From contig NZ_MKZO01000073.1 of the NCBI RefSeq assembly GCF_001941965.1, positions 1-64,000 on the forward strand: a stretch of DNA of 64,000 bases. Direction: 5' to 3'. The notes under the pieces were generated by a model. It did not search any database. It worked only from the letters and a program-made list of their open reading frames with translations, and had not been told where the DNA came from. Source of the DNA: Pseudomonas putida. GTDB lineage: Bacteria; Pseudomonadota; Gammaproteobacteria; Pseudomonadales; Pseudomonadaceae. Position numbers and translations under genes: made by a program. Every line of letters starts with the position of its first letter. The first letter of the stretch is position 1. Below, in pieces: positions 17,713 to 25,200 of the stretch.

Positions 17713-18135
17713 ATGAGCATTATCAAGACCCCTGTTCAGCCCTCAGCCAACGACCCCCACGACTGGTTTGAGCAGAAAACTGTACATGTGCTGGTAGTGG
17801 TCACTGGCAACCAAGAGCTGACCCAGGAACAGGTGGCAGACCGGAACATGGCCGAGATGCACCGGCAGGGGTTGATCTTGGGATGGGAGGTGTCGGCTTT
17901 GCCAGGCTCAGTGCCACTGACGAAGCTGCAGGAAACAATTGACCGGATCTACAAGGCTACGAGCAAGGAGCGGCTTCTAACCGCCCGTGGTATTGCCTGC
18001 GGATACCTATCGGCCTTGAGAGATGAAGGGATTGTGGACATGGATCGCCATGAGGTGCTGTTTGAAGAAATTGAGCGCGTTACGCGGGAGCGAGAAGGGC
18101 AGCTGGAGCCCCCTGCCGCTAATGCAGGGGTGTAA
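17713..18135 (+). CDS. Hypothetical protein
   Basis: A 140-residue soluble protein from ATG 17713 with the GAAGAGA stretch upstream as ribosome site. Text such as VHVLVVVTGNQELTQEQVAD and RLLTARGIACGYLSALRDEG indicates an alpha/beta fold. I do not recognise the family. It stands between the broken genes at 16.7-17.5 kb and a convergent small membrane protein gene. Confidence 0.6.
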   Translation: MSIIKTPVQPSANDPHDWFEQKTVHVLVVVTGNQELTQEQVADRNMAEMHRQGLILGWEVSALPGSVPLTKLQETIDRIYKATSKERLLTARGIACGYLSALRDEGIVDMDRHEVLFEEIERVTREREGQLEPPAANAGV

Positions 18136-18226
18136 CAACGGCAGACCGAAGCCCCCTGGTCTGGGGGGCACTGGAGCTCTGTGATCGGCGCGCCGCCGGC
18201 GCCGAATCTGATGAGTCAGCAGCGAA

Positions 18227-18475
18227 CTAACACTGGTAGTTCAATCGCCGGTTGATATGAGCAGGCACCTGGCCCGCGCCGAGGCCTTCATCTCTGAAGG
18301 AAGCCCAGTCATTCGCCCCATCCATGTTGTAGGGCGAGTGAACCCTTATCAGCTCAGGTGTTTGTAGGGTCGGCAAGCTGTTGCCGGCTTCGTGGGGCTG
18401 GGATCCCGCCCCTATGTACAGCAGCAGCAAGCCAACGGTGAATTGGATCAGTGCATCAATCAGGTGTTTTTTCAT
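18227..18475 (-). CDS. Small single-span membrane protein, paralogue 1
   Basis: An 82-residue protein from ATG 18475, placed 11 nt after a perfect AGGAGG. The N-terminus MKKHLIDALIQFTVGLLLLY is a single hydrophobic span; then comes a polar part with GSQPHEAGNSLPTL and SPYNMDGAND. A second gene at 18851-19099 encodes a protein of identical length, near-identical over the first 55 residues, with the same AGGAGG-11-ATG start region. The two C-terminal thirds differ. The function is unknown; tandem duplication and strong ribosome sites suggest a real short peptide family. Confidence 0.7.
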   Translation of the reverse strand: MKKHLIDALIQFTVGLLLLYIGAGSQPHEAGNSLPTLQTPELIRVHSPYNMDGANDWASFRDEGLGAGQVPAHINRRLNYQC

Positions 18476-18710
18476 CCATTGCCCTACCTCCTTTTCTGAG
18501 GGCAATAGTATTTATAACGACCGAGTCTCAGAAATCGCGCAAGTGGCAAAAAAAATGAAAATATTTTTGGGGATGCCGTAAGGCAAGCCAAATGCTTGGA
18601 TTTTTGGCATGGGCTGCTGCTCTATAGCTGTGCGCGGTATTGCGGTTTCTCAACAGCTGTGTTGCCTTCTGGTGGAACGGTGATTGGCTGTGGAGGTTTT
18701 CGCGGGCAAG

Positions 18711-18740
18711 AAAAAGCCGCCCGGGGTAGGCGGCTTTTTT
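18711..18740. terminator. Bidirectional terminator between the two small membrane genes
   Basis: AAAAAGCCGCC, loop CGGGGTA, GGCGGCTTTTT with a T-run on either strand. It lies downstream of the 18851-19099 gene, separating it from the 18227-18475 gene. Confidence 0.9.
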
Positions 18741-18850
18741 CGATAACCAGGCTGATGGGCCTGGCTTCGTGTCCGGTTGGTTACTTTCACTGGGAAATAC
18801 TAAGCATTCATCCTCTCAGCGTAAGTGCTCCCAGATCACCCTGGCTCCGA

Positions 18851-19099
18851 CTAGCACGGATGGTTCCAGCTCTGGCTGATTCCAGGCCACCCCGGGATTA
18901 GACCGAGGCACTCCTTCCCAGAAAGCGCCAAGTCATTCACCCCATCCATGCTGTATGGCGACTGAGCCCTCATCAGCCCAGGTATTTCTCGAGTCGGCAA
19001 GCTGCTCCCGGCTTCATGGGGCTGAGATCCCGTGCCGATGTACAGCAGCAACAGGCCAACGGTGAATTGAATTGCTGCATCGATTAGGTGTTTCTTCAT
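18851..19099 (-). CDS. Small single-span membrane protein, paralogue 2
   Basis: An 82-residue protein from ATG 19099, again 11 nt after AGGAGG. MKKHLIDAAIQFTVGLLLLY forms one membrane helix, followed by IGTGSQPHEAGSSLP and SPYSMDGVND. It matches paralogue 1 closely for the first two thirds, then diverges. Each copy has its own ribosome site, and a terminator lies between them, so they are separate transcription units. I know of no described family; size and topology recall small toxins or regulatory membrane peptides, but nothing here proves that. Confidence 0.7.
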   Translation of the reverse strand: MKKHLIDAAIQFTVGLLLLYIGTGSQPHEAGSSLPTREIPGLMRAQSPYSMDGVNDLALSGKECLGLIPGWPGISQSWNHPC

Positions 19100-19139
19100 G
19101 ATGTTGCCCACCTCCTTTTTGTTTCTAGGGCAACACTAT

Positions 19140-19776
19140 TTATAACGGCAGAATTTCTTTCGCCCAGGTAGGGGTTTGCACGGTTTTCACGAAATAAGCA
19201 ATGGCGAGGAAGGAGAGGCAGATACGTGGTGGACGCGCATTGAGCACGAGCTCCGGCTCAAGATCCTCGCGCTCATAATGTTCCCGGAGTTCGCGGGCAC
19301 ATAGATAGGCGAAGCTGCTCCTCGAGCCATCCACCCAGCCGCTGTCTTGGCAAGGGATCCAGCCTGGCGGTGACGGCAGTCAGCAGCTCGACGATCCTGC
19401 AGAAGTCCTGGTCTTCAGGGAACCAATCGTTGAGTTCGACGTTGCAGCGAGGCGCGGTACTGCTAGACCAGGCGATGACCATGTCGGCAGCTGCCCGGAA
19501 GTGGTCAGCGATGAAGATCTCGCGTTCGACTTTCCAGCCGCGTCGACGAAGCTTTGGGCCGGCGTCCACAATGCCGGCATCATCAAGGTAGGCCGTAGTA
19601 TCAGGAAAGTGTATGCCTGCGAGCGAGACTTTCACCTGGCCAGCCTCTTTGTCCCATTAAGCGGTTCGGTGCCATCCCCCTGTGGTCGCATCCGGCCAGT
19701 AGACGTTGATGGCGGCTTTGCCCGTGATGTAGTGGCTGCGGCTTACCCGGGAAAGGTCGACGTCGAAGCGAGACAT
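19140..19776 (-). pseudogene. Decayed partner gene of the HTH protein
   Basis: The reading starts at ATG 19776, 2 bp after the stop of the HTH gene: MSRFDVDLSRVSRSHYITGK, then INVYWPDATTGGWHRTA, a TAA stop, and WDKEAGQVKVSLAGIHF in the same frame. The frame then runs on (GIVDAGPKLRRRGWKVER, WFPEDQDFCRIVELL) until a frameshift near 19330. The other frame continues as DSGWVDGSRSSFAYLCAREL to a stop at 19140. Repaired, it would be about 210 residues. I do not recognise the family. Its position behind a HipB-like HTH suggests a toxin-antitoxin or similar two-gene unit with the second gene dead. Confidence 0.65.
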
Positions 19777-19778
19777 GG

Positions 19779-20003
19779 TTACTCCGGTAGCTCAGCGTAG
19801 AGCCGTATGCCCAGCTCGTTCAGCACCTGCAGCACGCTTGCGATAGCTACCGTGCCTTTTCCCGTTTCTATATCCCTGAGCAACACATGACTCTTGCCGA
19901 GGATATGTGCCAAGTCAGTCTGGATGATTGCCTGCTGCTTTCGGACTTGTCGAACCGCTATGCCCAAGTCCTCGGCTGTACGCAGCTGCATCACTTCAGT
20001 CAT
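19779..20003 (-). CDS. HipB-like XRE antitoxin/regulator
   Basis: A 74-residue protein with a compact Cro/CI-type HTH: RTAEDLGIAVRQVRKQQAII, QTDLAHILGKSHVLLRDIE, then TGKGTVAIASVLQVLNELG and IRLYAELPE. The last block (VLxxLGIxLxxxP) is typical of HipB and related antitoxins. It is followed after 2 bp by a decayed gene, so it is probably an orphaned antitoxin or autorepressor. Confidence 0.85.
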   Translation of the reverse strand: MTEVMQLRTAEDLGIAVRQVRKQQAIIQTDLAHILGKSHVLLRDIETGKGTVAIASVLQVLNELGIRLYAELPE

Positions 20004-20194
20004 GGGGCATCCTGTACCTTAAAACTAAATCTTAGCTTATTTTTCGGTGCCAACGGGCATGGATATCTGGATTTCGAAGCTAAAGCTTAGTTTTTGGTCG
20101 GTAAAAACTATTTTGAAACACATGTGAATCAATATTGCATCGCAATGGAATTGCATGCGATGCTTGGCGCATAAATCGAAAGGAGCACCACTCT

Positions 20195-20821
20195 GTGACT
20201 GACATCATCTCTCTCATCGAAAACTCTGCGAAGGCCAAAGGCGATCAGGTTTCCGCAACTCTCCGCATGCAAAAAGAGCTCTACTCGTTCATCGAAGGCC
20301 TGGCCGACCAGCTCGATCTCAGCCGTCAAGAAACGATGCTGAAGCTCCTCGAAAAGGGGGTTGAGGCCGCGAAGTACGCAATGAAGCTCGACGATGTGGC
20401 GGAGGCAGCCGCAGAGATCGATGCGCTACCCGCTTCGAAGTTTCATATCCTCAACACGAACAAGCGTCACTCCGTGCAGGATCACGAGCGCATGCTGAGC
20501 GAGGGCTGCGCGGCAGCGTTCTATCATCCTTGGAAGCTCAACATCGATCGTATCCAAAAGGGCGATGTAGTCTTCCTGTATGAGAATGGCAAGGGAATCG
20601 TTGCTTACGGCCAAGGTACTGGCGTGACGGAGAAACGCATCCACGGCGGCTTCCTGGATGAGTGCCACTTCCAGCGCCTGGAGGGTTTTGAGGTTCTACC
20701 AAAACCGATCTCGGCGTCGGAGATAAAGAAGACACTGCAAAAAAATGTCGTGCTGCTGCGCACGATGTCAGCAATGCCTGAGGGCCAGCTGCTGCTGGAT
20801 CTCATCAAGAAGCGCTCTTGA
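20195..20821 (+). CDS. Ribbon-helix-helix plus EVE-like domain protein
   Basis: From GTG 20195, with AAAGGAG 9 nt upstream, the product is 208 residues. Residues 15-60 look like a ribbon-helix-helix DNA-binding unit (VSATLRMQKELYSFIEGLAD, then LSRQETMLKLLEKGVEAAK). Residues 85-150 resemble an EVE/PUA-like domain: FHILNTNKRHSVQDHERML, AAFYHPWKLNIDRIQKGD, VVFLYENGKGIVAYGQGTG. EVE-like domains bind modified bases in DNA or RNA and occur in defence and modification systems. An RHH fused to it suggests a DNA-bound sensor of modified nucleotides. It is followed by a good terminator and stands alone. The domain calls are from pattern only. Confidence 0.72.
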   Translation: MTDIISLIENSAKAKGDQVSATLRMQKELYSFIEGLADQLDLSRQETMLKLLEKGVEAAKYAMKLDDVAEAAAEIDALPASKFHILNTNKRHSVQDHERMLSEGCAAAFYHPWKLNIDRIQKGDVVFLYENGKGIVAYGQGTGVTEKRIHGGFLDECHFQRLEGFEVLPKPISASEIKKTLQKNVVLLRTMSAMPEGQLLLDLIKKRS

Positions 20822-20907
20822 TCCAGAACTAACCCCAGGGCCCTGCAGCTGCAGTGGCCCATTATGGGTAGCAGAACGCCCACAGTTGTATGCCCCCACA
20901 AAGACCG

Positions 20908-20933
20908 AGCAGCCACACAAGGCTGCTTTTTTT
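20908..20933 (+). terminator. Rho-independent terminator after the RHH-EVE gene
   Basis: AGCAGCC, loop ACACAA, GGCTGCT, then seven T. It is 87 bp downstream of the stop at 20821. Confidence 0.9.
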
Positions 20934-20973
20934 GGCCTCAAAAATGATTTTCCCCGCGCTTTCCTGCAGGAGA

Positions 20974-20984
20974 GGGGGGGGGGG
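20974..20984. repeat. Run of 11 G
   Basis: A homopolymer of 11 G lies 134 bp before the DUF1413 start. It could vary in length by slippage or be an assembly error. Confidence 0.8.
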
Positions 20985-21117
20985 CGTGCGGACTGAGGCT
21001 TCCGACGCCATCGATCCAGAGTCTTGTGCTTCGATATTAAAAATGTAATTATATTGTTGTTATAGAATTATGTAGACCGAATGAAAGGTCTGGTCAGCCT
21101 ACACGGAGAAGCACGCA

Positions 21118-21468
21118 ATGAAGCTCAGTCTCGATTTTTCCTCGTCTCCCGCCATTTCTGCCTGGGTAGCCAAGCAGGCCGATGCACAAGCAGCCGTATT
21201 GGCCGTGGTTGAGGCATATGTGCAGGCAAACGACAACCCAGTGGGTGATGCAACTGCAGCGCTCAAGCAAAAAGTCCTCGAACTGCCGCACGATCTGCGT
21301 TTCGAGATCTCCCAGGTCATCGGCCCTGTGGTTTGGAACCGCCTGGATCGTGCCGATCGGGTGAAATTCGGCAAGTACGTAAAGGCCAACCCTGCCGATT
21401 TTGGCATCGAGTACATTGAGCGTAGCCCTTCCAACCATTCGATCTACAAGCGCATTGCCAAGCAGTAA
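21118..21468 (+). CDS. DUF1413 domain protein
   Basis: A 116-residue protein with ACGGAGAAGCACGCA just upstream of its ATG. The C-terminal 60 residues follow the DUF1413 pattern: LPHDLRFEISQVIGPVVWNR, then RADRVKFGKYVKANPADFG and NHSIYKRI. DUF1413 proteins are small, of unknown function, and frequent on mobile elements, sometimes near toxin-antitoxin genes. It has its own terminator and stands alone in AT-rich DNA. Confidence 0.75.
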   Translation: MKLSLDFSSSPAISAWVAKQADAQAAVLAVVEAYVQANDNPVGDATAALKQKVLELPHDLRFEISQVIGPVVWNRLDRADRVKFGKYVKANPADFGIEYIERSPSNHSIYKRIAKQ

Positions 21469-21476
21469 CTGAAGAC

Positions 21477-21506
21477 AATGCCGGTCTGATCAACCGGCAT
21501 TTATTA
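21477..21506 (+). terminator. Terminator after DUF1413 gene
   Basis: AATGCCGGT, short loop, ACCGGCATT, then TATTA. It is 9 bp after the stop codon. Confidence 0.8.
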
Positions 21507-21661
21507 TCATGCCTGATTTAATACTAACCAATTCTATTATTTATTAACTTATAAGTTCATTTAATATTATAATATTTTTCCGCGTGCTATTGATTTAGTT
21601 TTTTGAGGTGGTATAACTTATATGTCGCCAACAACAATTAACAATGGCGCATGGAGAATAT

Positions 21662-21796
21662 ATGCACAAAAATAAGTTTTGTATTGTCATTTTATGTATT
21701 GTAATAACAGCTTGGTCAAGCCAACTAAACCGTGGGGAGTTTGATGGAGCAGCTTGGCAGCTGGCTGATAGGGGAGGGCTGTTGAACCCAGAATAG
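21662..21796 (+). CDS. 44-residue membrane-anchored peptide
   Basis: A GGAGA sits 6 nt before ATG 21662. The peptide starts MHKNKFCIVILCIVITAWSS, a basic head then one hydrophobic segment, and ends in a polar tail. A clear terminator begins 6 bp after the TAG. It lies in AT-rich DNA (21500-21660) that would be a natural MvaT target, beside the MvaT-like gene. Ribosome site, peptide layout and terminator together make a real small gene likely; the function is unknown (toxin-like or regulatory peptide). Confidence 0.6.
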   Translation: MHKNKFCIVILCIVITAWSSQLNRGEFDGAAWQLADRGGLLNPE

Positions 21797-21801
21797 GCAG
21801 G

Positions 21802-21822
21802 AAACGACTTCGGTCGTTTTTT
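21802..21822 (+). terminator. Terminator after the 44-residue peptide gene
   Basis: AAACGAC, tetraloop TTCG, GTCGTTT then TTT. Confidence 0.9.
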
Positions 21823-21885
21823 GTATCTACAAAAATATTATAGTATGACAATAAGGGTCTTTCGCCCCCTATCGTATGACAAAAA

Positions 21886-22239
21886 TCAGGACAGCCAGGA
21901 TTCTACTTCTTCAGCACCGTACTGAGTTTTCCACTCTTTCAGCTGCCTGTGATTGCCACCTTTAGTTTCGATGACTTCACCGCTGTGAGGGTTTTGGTAA
22001 ACCTTGACTGCACGTGGGCGGCGCTGTGCTTTCTCTGGTGCCTGAGTGGCAGTTTGCAGGTGAGCCTGTGGGTCAAGGATTGAGATTACTTCGCGCAGGC
22101 TGCAGTTGTATTCAACCAGAAGTGCGCGCAGCTTTTCTTCAAACTCGATCTCACGCTTGAGCCCCTCATCCCCCTTCAGAGCCTCAAGGGCTTGAAGCTG
22201 TTCCGCAAGGTGTTTCTCAAGCTGACGAAACTCAACCAT
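21886..22239 (-). CDS. MvaT/MvaU-family nucleoid silencer
   Basis: A 117-residue H-NS-like protein of the Pseudomonas MvaT family. The N-terminal coiled coil (FRQLEKHLAEQLQALEALKG through LREVISIL) serves oligomerisation. The C-terminal DNA-binding part has RPRAVKVYQNPHSGEVIETK, GGNHRQLKEWKTQYGAEEV and ESWL, the usual MvaT minor-groove reader. Island-borne copies, like this one, are thought to silence the AT-rich cargo and limit fitness cost. It is transcribed alone, toward the 44-residue peptide gene. Confidence 0.93.
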   Translation of the reverse strand: MVEFRQLEKHLAEQLQALEALKGDEGLKREIEFEEKLRALLVEYNCSLREVISILDPQAHLQTATQAPEKAQRRPRAVKVYQNPHSGEVIETKGGNHRQLKEWKTQYGAEEVESWLS

Positions 22240-22400
22240 TTAGACATTTGCATACTCCAAAAAATGAATTTTTCCCGATTCTATTTATGAGCCTGCTGAA
22301 AAACAAGTTTTGTTTGTGTCTGGATCTTCTGTCACTTCCAATGTAGCGCAGAAACAGTCGAAATCTGTCATCTCTTACCAAGCTTGACTCAAGGACGTGC

Positions 22401-22568
22401 ATGCAGACCATCATTGTTCGCTACCAGGAGCTGATCCTCGACGGTGAAGGCAACCCTGCTCACGTAATATTGGGAAGCGAGAGCTACGAAGACATCAAGG
22501 AAGCGTTGATTCCCTCGATGCCTCGCCTCGCCAGAAAGAAGGGGAAGATCCGCCCCCAGTATTTTTGA
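22401..22568 (+). CDS. 55-residue protein, first gene of the PemK-like operon
   Basis: ATG 22401 opens MQTIIVRYQELILDGEGNPA and the frame ends at TGA 22566-22568, in a TTGA that also holds the start of the next gene. It is small, basic at the C-terminus (RLARKKGKIRPQYF), and has no membrane span. As the first, small gene before a PemK/MazF-like gene it is placed like an antitoxin, but it lacks a recognised DNA-binding fold. Confidence 0.55.
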   Translation: MQTIIVRYQELILDGEGNPAHVILGSESYEDIKEALIPSMPRLARKKGKIRPQYF

Positions 22569-23134
22569 CGAAGCGCTTTCTCAATCGTGATCACCATGTA
22601 TGGCGCCTTGAGAATATCTTGGTCGAGCAGGCTGCTGAGGGCAATACCGCGATCTTCAATATCATCGTTCGCCGGCACGACACGAACAGTGAAGAGTTCC
22701 TGTACCAGACGCTAAAAAAGAACCGGGCAACCCCAATCAAAAGGCTCATCCGCCAAGGCACTTTGGTCGAGGTAAATTTCGGATTCGTCCAACAGATTGC
22801 AAGATCGACCGCAGCGCTACACACGAACAAGCGATACGTCGACACACAGCTTTTCGGCGAGATGCACAAACGCCGGCTGGCCGTGGTTGTGAAAGTGATA
22901 TCGAAGGACATCGTCCAGGTGGCACCGGTGACCTCAGCGTCTATAGCCGAAGAGGATCGCACGAGCTTTAAGATCAGCCAGGACACCTTGGACAAAATGC
23001 CGAGGTATAAGGACAACGGCAAAGAGAGCAACCTGCTCTGCAGCATGCTCGAAACAGTTTCCACGCAGCGGATACTCCGTTGGGCTTTCACAGAGCAGGG
23101 GCTGGTCGTAACGCGGGCTATAACATCGTCTTGA
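22565..23134 (+). CDS. PemK/MazF-like protein, second gene of the operon
   Basis: A 189-residue protein that must start at TTG 22565, because the next in-frame ATG is deep inside. The TTG overlaps the previous stop by 4 bp (TTGA), implying coupled translation. The middle part resembles the PemK/MazF beta-barrel: TLVEVNFGFVQQIARS (cf. start of the barrel), HKRRLAVVVKVI (cf. RPALVVS) and VQVAPVTSAS (cf. the invariant PVTS). MazF enzymes cut mRNA. The protein is longer than usual (110-120), with an N-terminal extension of about 60 residues. Function is inferred from this pattern. Confidence 0.55.
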   Translation: MTKRFLNRDHHVWRLENILVEQAAEGNTAIFNIIVRRHDTNSEEFLYQTLKKNRATPIKRLIRQGTLVEVNFGFVQQIARSTAALHTNKRYVDTQLFGEMHKRRLAVVVKVISKDIVQVAPVTSASIAEEDRTSFKISQDTLDKMPRYKDNGKESNLLCSMLETVSTQRILRWAFTEQGLVVTRAITSS

Positions 23135-23412
23135 AAGGGCAAGAAATCAAAGCCCTCAAAATCGCCCTGGTGCACGCTGTAGGTGCCTCGGACTATGTGC
23201 CTGGCCAGGTGGTTTTGGATCTTAAGCGCTCGATCGAAAAGCTCGAGGGTATGATCGCCGGCCAGGCTGAGCAGCTCGCTGTCAGCGAGGCCTCTATACG
23301 TGAGCTCGATGTCTACAGACGACTGGCAGCAGAGTGGGCTGAGCAGATGGGCCTCAACCTGGAGGAGGAGGTCGAGTTCCAAAAAGCGCTCGATCAGGAA
23401 AATGGAAATTGA
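23131..23412 (+). CDS. Coiled-coil protein, third gene of the operon
   Basis: Starting at TTG 23131, again overlapping the previous TGA as TTGA, the product is 93 residues with a long helical part (LDLKRSIEKLEGMIAGQAEQ, then ASIRELDVYRRLAAEWAEQM) ending in an acidic tail. An alternative start at 23080 would overlap the second gene by 55 bp. I recognise no family. The repeated TTGA junctions tie it into one unit with the PemK-like gene. Confidence 0.55.
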   Translation: MKGQEIKALKIALVHAVGASDYVPGQVVLDLKRSIEKLEGMIAGQAEQLAVSEASIRELDVYRRLAAEWAEQMGLNLEEEVEFQKALDQENGN

Positions 23413-23594
23413 GGCCTTCGTAAGCTTGCCTTTCTAGGCTACAGGCCGCATGTTTCCTGAGGTGGCCTACCTATTGTCAAGCGATAGTAATTACTTTTAT
23501 ATATCATTTGCCGTACATGGTCTGGCAAAGAGAGCAGGACTCTACCCAGGCGACAGGGCTGATACCCTCTTCTGCGATAGTAAACACATCAAAG

Positions 23595-23619
23595 AAACCG
23601 CCCCCTAGGCGGTTTTTTT
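23595..23619 (+). terminator. Terminator of the PemK-like operon
   Basis: AAACCGCC, loop of 5 nt, GGCGGTTT followed by T. It is 183 bp after the last stop; no gene lies between. Confidence 0.85.
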
Positions 23620-23688
23620 GTGCCTGCGATTTGTGGCAACGCTGCCCGGCTTCAGAGCCTGTCCAACCCCCTCTCGCATTGCGGGACG

Positions 23689-24501
23689 TTACCTCTCCCT
23701 CTTCAGCGTTGCGTAGTACGCTGTGATGTCTGCCACAGCGATCGCGTTGAACACCCTACAGGCCCGCTCCTCCCCAACCCGGACTCGTTCAATCGGTTGT
23801 GCATCGTGGATGTTGCCCTGGTACCACACAGCGGCACCATAGCGAGTCCTATCCAGAGCCTCTTCCGGCGCCTTTTCCCATTTGTTTCCCATCCATACCC
23901 CGGCCACGGGAGCTGCGTCTCCGTAGCCTGCTCGAGCGTTGTCCCTCAGGTACTGAGCAACGTAGTCAGCTGGAACTGTACGAGCCATGTCTATCACGAA
24001 GACCGGCTTGCTGTATTCCACACCCTGGTGCGCTAGACACGCAGCCCCTTTTGAAAAGAGTGGCGGCTGCGGTCGATTACCCCTGAAAAGAAGAAATCCA
24101 GAGTACTGGTCTGGTCTCACCTCGATGCCGGCAATCTTCTGCTCTTCATAGAAAGCAGTAGCCGTAAGCCTGGGGTCGGCTGAGGCTGACGGCACTTTGA
24201 AGGTTATCGAGCGGTTATCCTGGCGGACGATCAAGGAGTCAGCATCAGGAGCTGTCAGTCGTTCAGGTTTTCCAACCAAGACCTCATCCTCGGTGAGGAA
24301 AACGCGAGGGCGTTCTGCGAAAGCATCGAAAGGCTGAAAGATATCGTCACCAGGCTTGAAAGGGGTGATGACAGGGCGTCCAGAGCTGACGTTCACCCGC
24401 TGCCAGTCTTCTCGGCTGTCCCAGATGCCGTCCTGGGCAAGTACAGAGGTGGTGATTGGCAGGAGCAGCCCAAAAGCGAAGGTTTTAGCGTTGAGCTTCA
24501 C
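23689..24501 (-). CDS. Secreted hypothetical protein
   Basis: From GTG 24501 (AAGGA 8 nt upstream) the product is 270 residues. It opens with a signal peptide VKLNAKTFAFGLLLPITTSV ending before AQDG. An ATG at 24534 would put extra residues before it. The mature part is mixed, with many Pro and charged residues and segments such as FLTEDEVLVGKPERLTAPD, SGFLLFRGNRPQPP and VFVIDMARTVP. I recognise no family. A periplasmic role is likely. It is the only clearly exported product in the second island besides the small membrane peptides. Confidence 0.6.
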   Translation of the reverse strand: MKLNAKTFAFGLLLPITTSVLAQDGIWDSREDWQRVNVSSGRPVITPFKPGDDIFQPFDAFAERPRVFLTEDEVLVGKPERLTAPDADSLIVRQDNRSITFKVPSASADPRLTATAFYEEQKIAGIEVRPDQYSGFLLFRGNRPQPPLFSKGAACLAHQGVEYSKPVFVIDMARTVPADYVAQYLRDNARAGYGDAAPVAGVWMGNKWEKAPEEALDRTRYGAAVWYQGNIHDAQPIERVRVGEERACRVFNAIAVADITAYYATLKRER

Positions 24502-24672
24502 GGTTACCGTCCTTGGGGAAATGTGGACGGCCATGCTCGGCGGCTCGGAAGGGAAAGGCAATACCAGCTGGAGCCGATATCGATTGCAGGCCTATGGCGC
24601 GCCGTGCCGATCGACAAGCTTGTCAGCAGATTGGCCGGCGCGTGGGCGATCTGCTGACAAGCCTCGAAGGTT

Positions 24673-25200
24673 TTAGAAGCCCAGACCTGTTGCCTCGATC
24701 GCAGCCATTTGGGTGCTGCGGAACCATGGGTCAACCGCGAAGCGGAAAGGTGCGGAAGCGGTATTTTCGGCTGCCGAACCGTCCATGTTCCATTGCGGGC
24801 CGTTCAGTACGGGCATGTGCCCCCAGCGGTTGGTCGCAGCATTCCGACCACCTGGAGAGCTCCAGTACTCCTGGGCTTCCCGTAGCAGATCATCTTCCCC
24901 AGGAGGGAGATCGGTCGTCACAATCGACCACTTTCTCTGCCCAAGGTAGTGGCTATAGCGCTCGGCAGTAGCCATGACTGCCGATGGCCAGACTTGGAAG
25001 CCCCGGCACACCCTGATCAGGATCTCCAGCTGCAGTGGGGCTTTCCCAGACTCAATTTTTGTCCATGCACTAGGGGTCTTACCGATCCAATCAGCCACCT
25101 GAGCTTGGTGTAAACCTCTCTCCAAGCGCAGTTCGCGCAGAACTACGGTGCAGATGCTTGTGACGGTTGTGACGTTTTCTTTATCGGGATTTGGGTTCAT
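24673..25200 (-). CDS. XRE-family protein with a C-terminal extension
   Basis: From ATG 25200 the product is 175 residues. Residues 15-75 are a Cro/CI HTH: CTVVLRELRLERGLHQAQVA, DWIGKTPSAWTKIESGKAP, LEILIRVCRGFQVWPSAVM. The rest carries PWFRSTQMAAIEATGLGF at the C-terminus and resembles nothing I can name. It lies 172 bp upstream of the secreted hypothetical on the same strand, so they may be co-transcribed. Confidence 0.8.
   Translation of the reverse strand: MNPNPDKENVTTVTSICTVVLRELRLERGLHQAQVADWIGKTPSAWTKIESGKAPLQLEILIRVCRGFQVWPSAVMATAERYSHYLGQRKWSIVTTDLPPGEDDLLREAQEYWSSPGGRNAATNRWGHMPVLNGPQWNMDGSAAENTASAPFRFAVDPWFRSTQMAAIEATGLGF

Noticed and set aside
23080..23130. Start of the third operon gene at 23080
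   Set aside because: It would overlap the PemK-like gene by 55 bp, while TTG 23131 repeats the TTGA junction seen at 22565.
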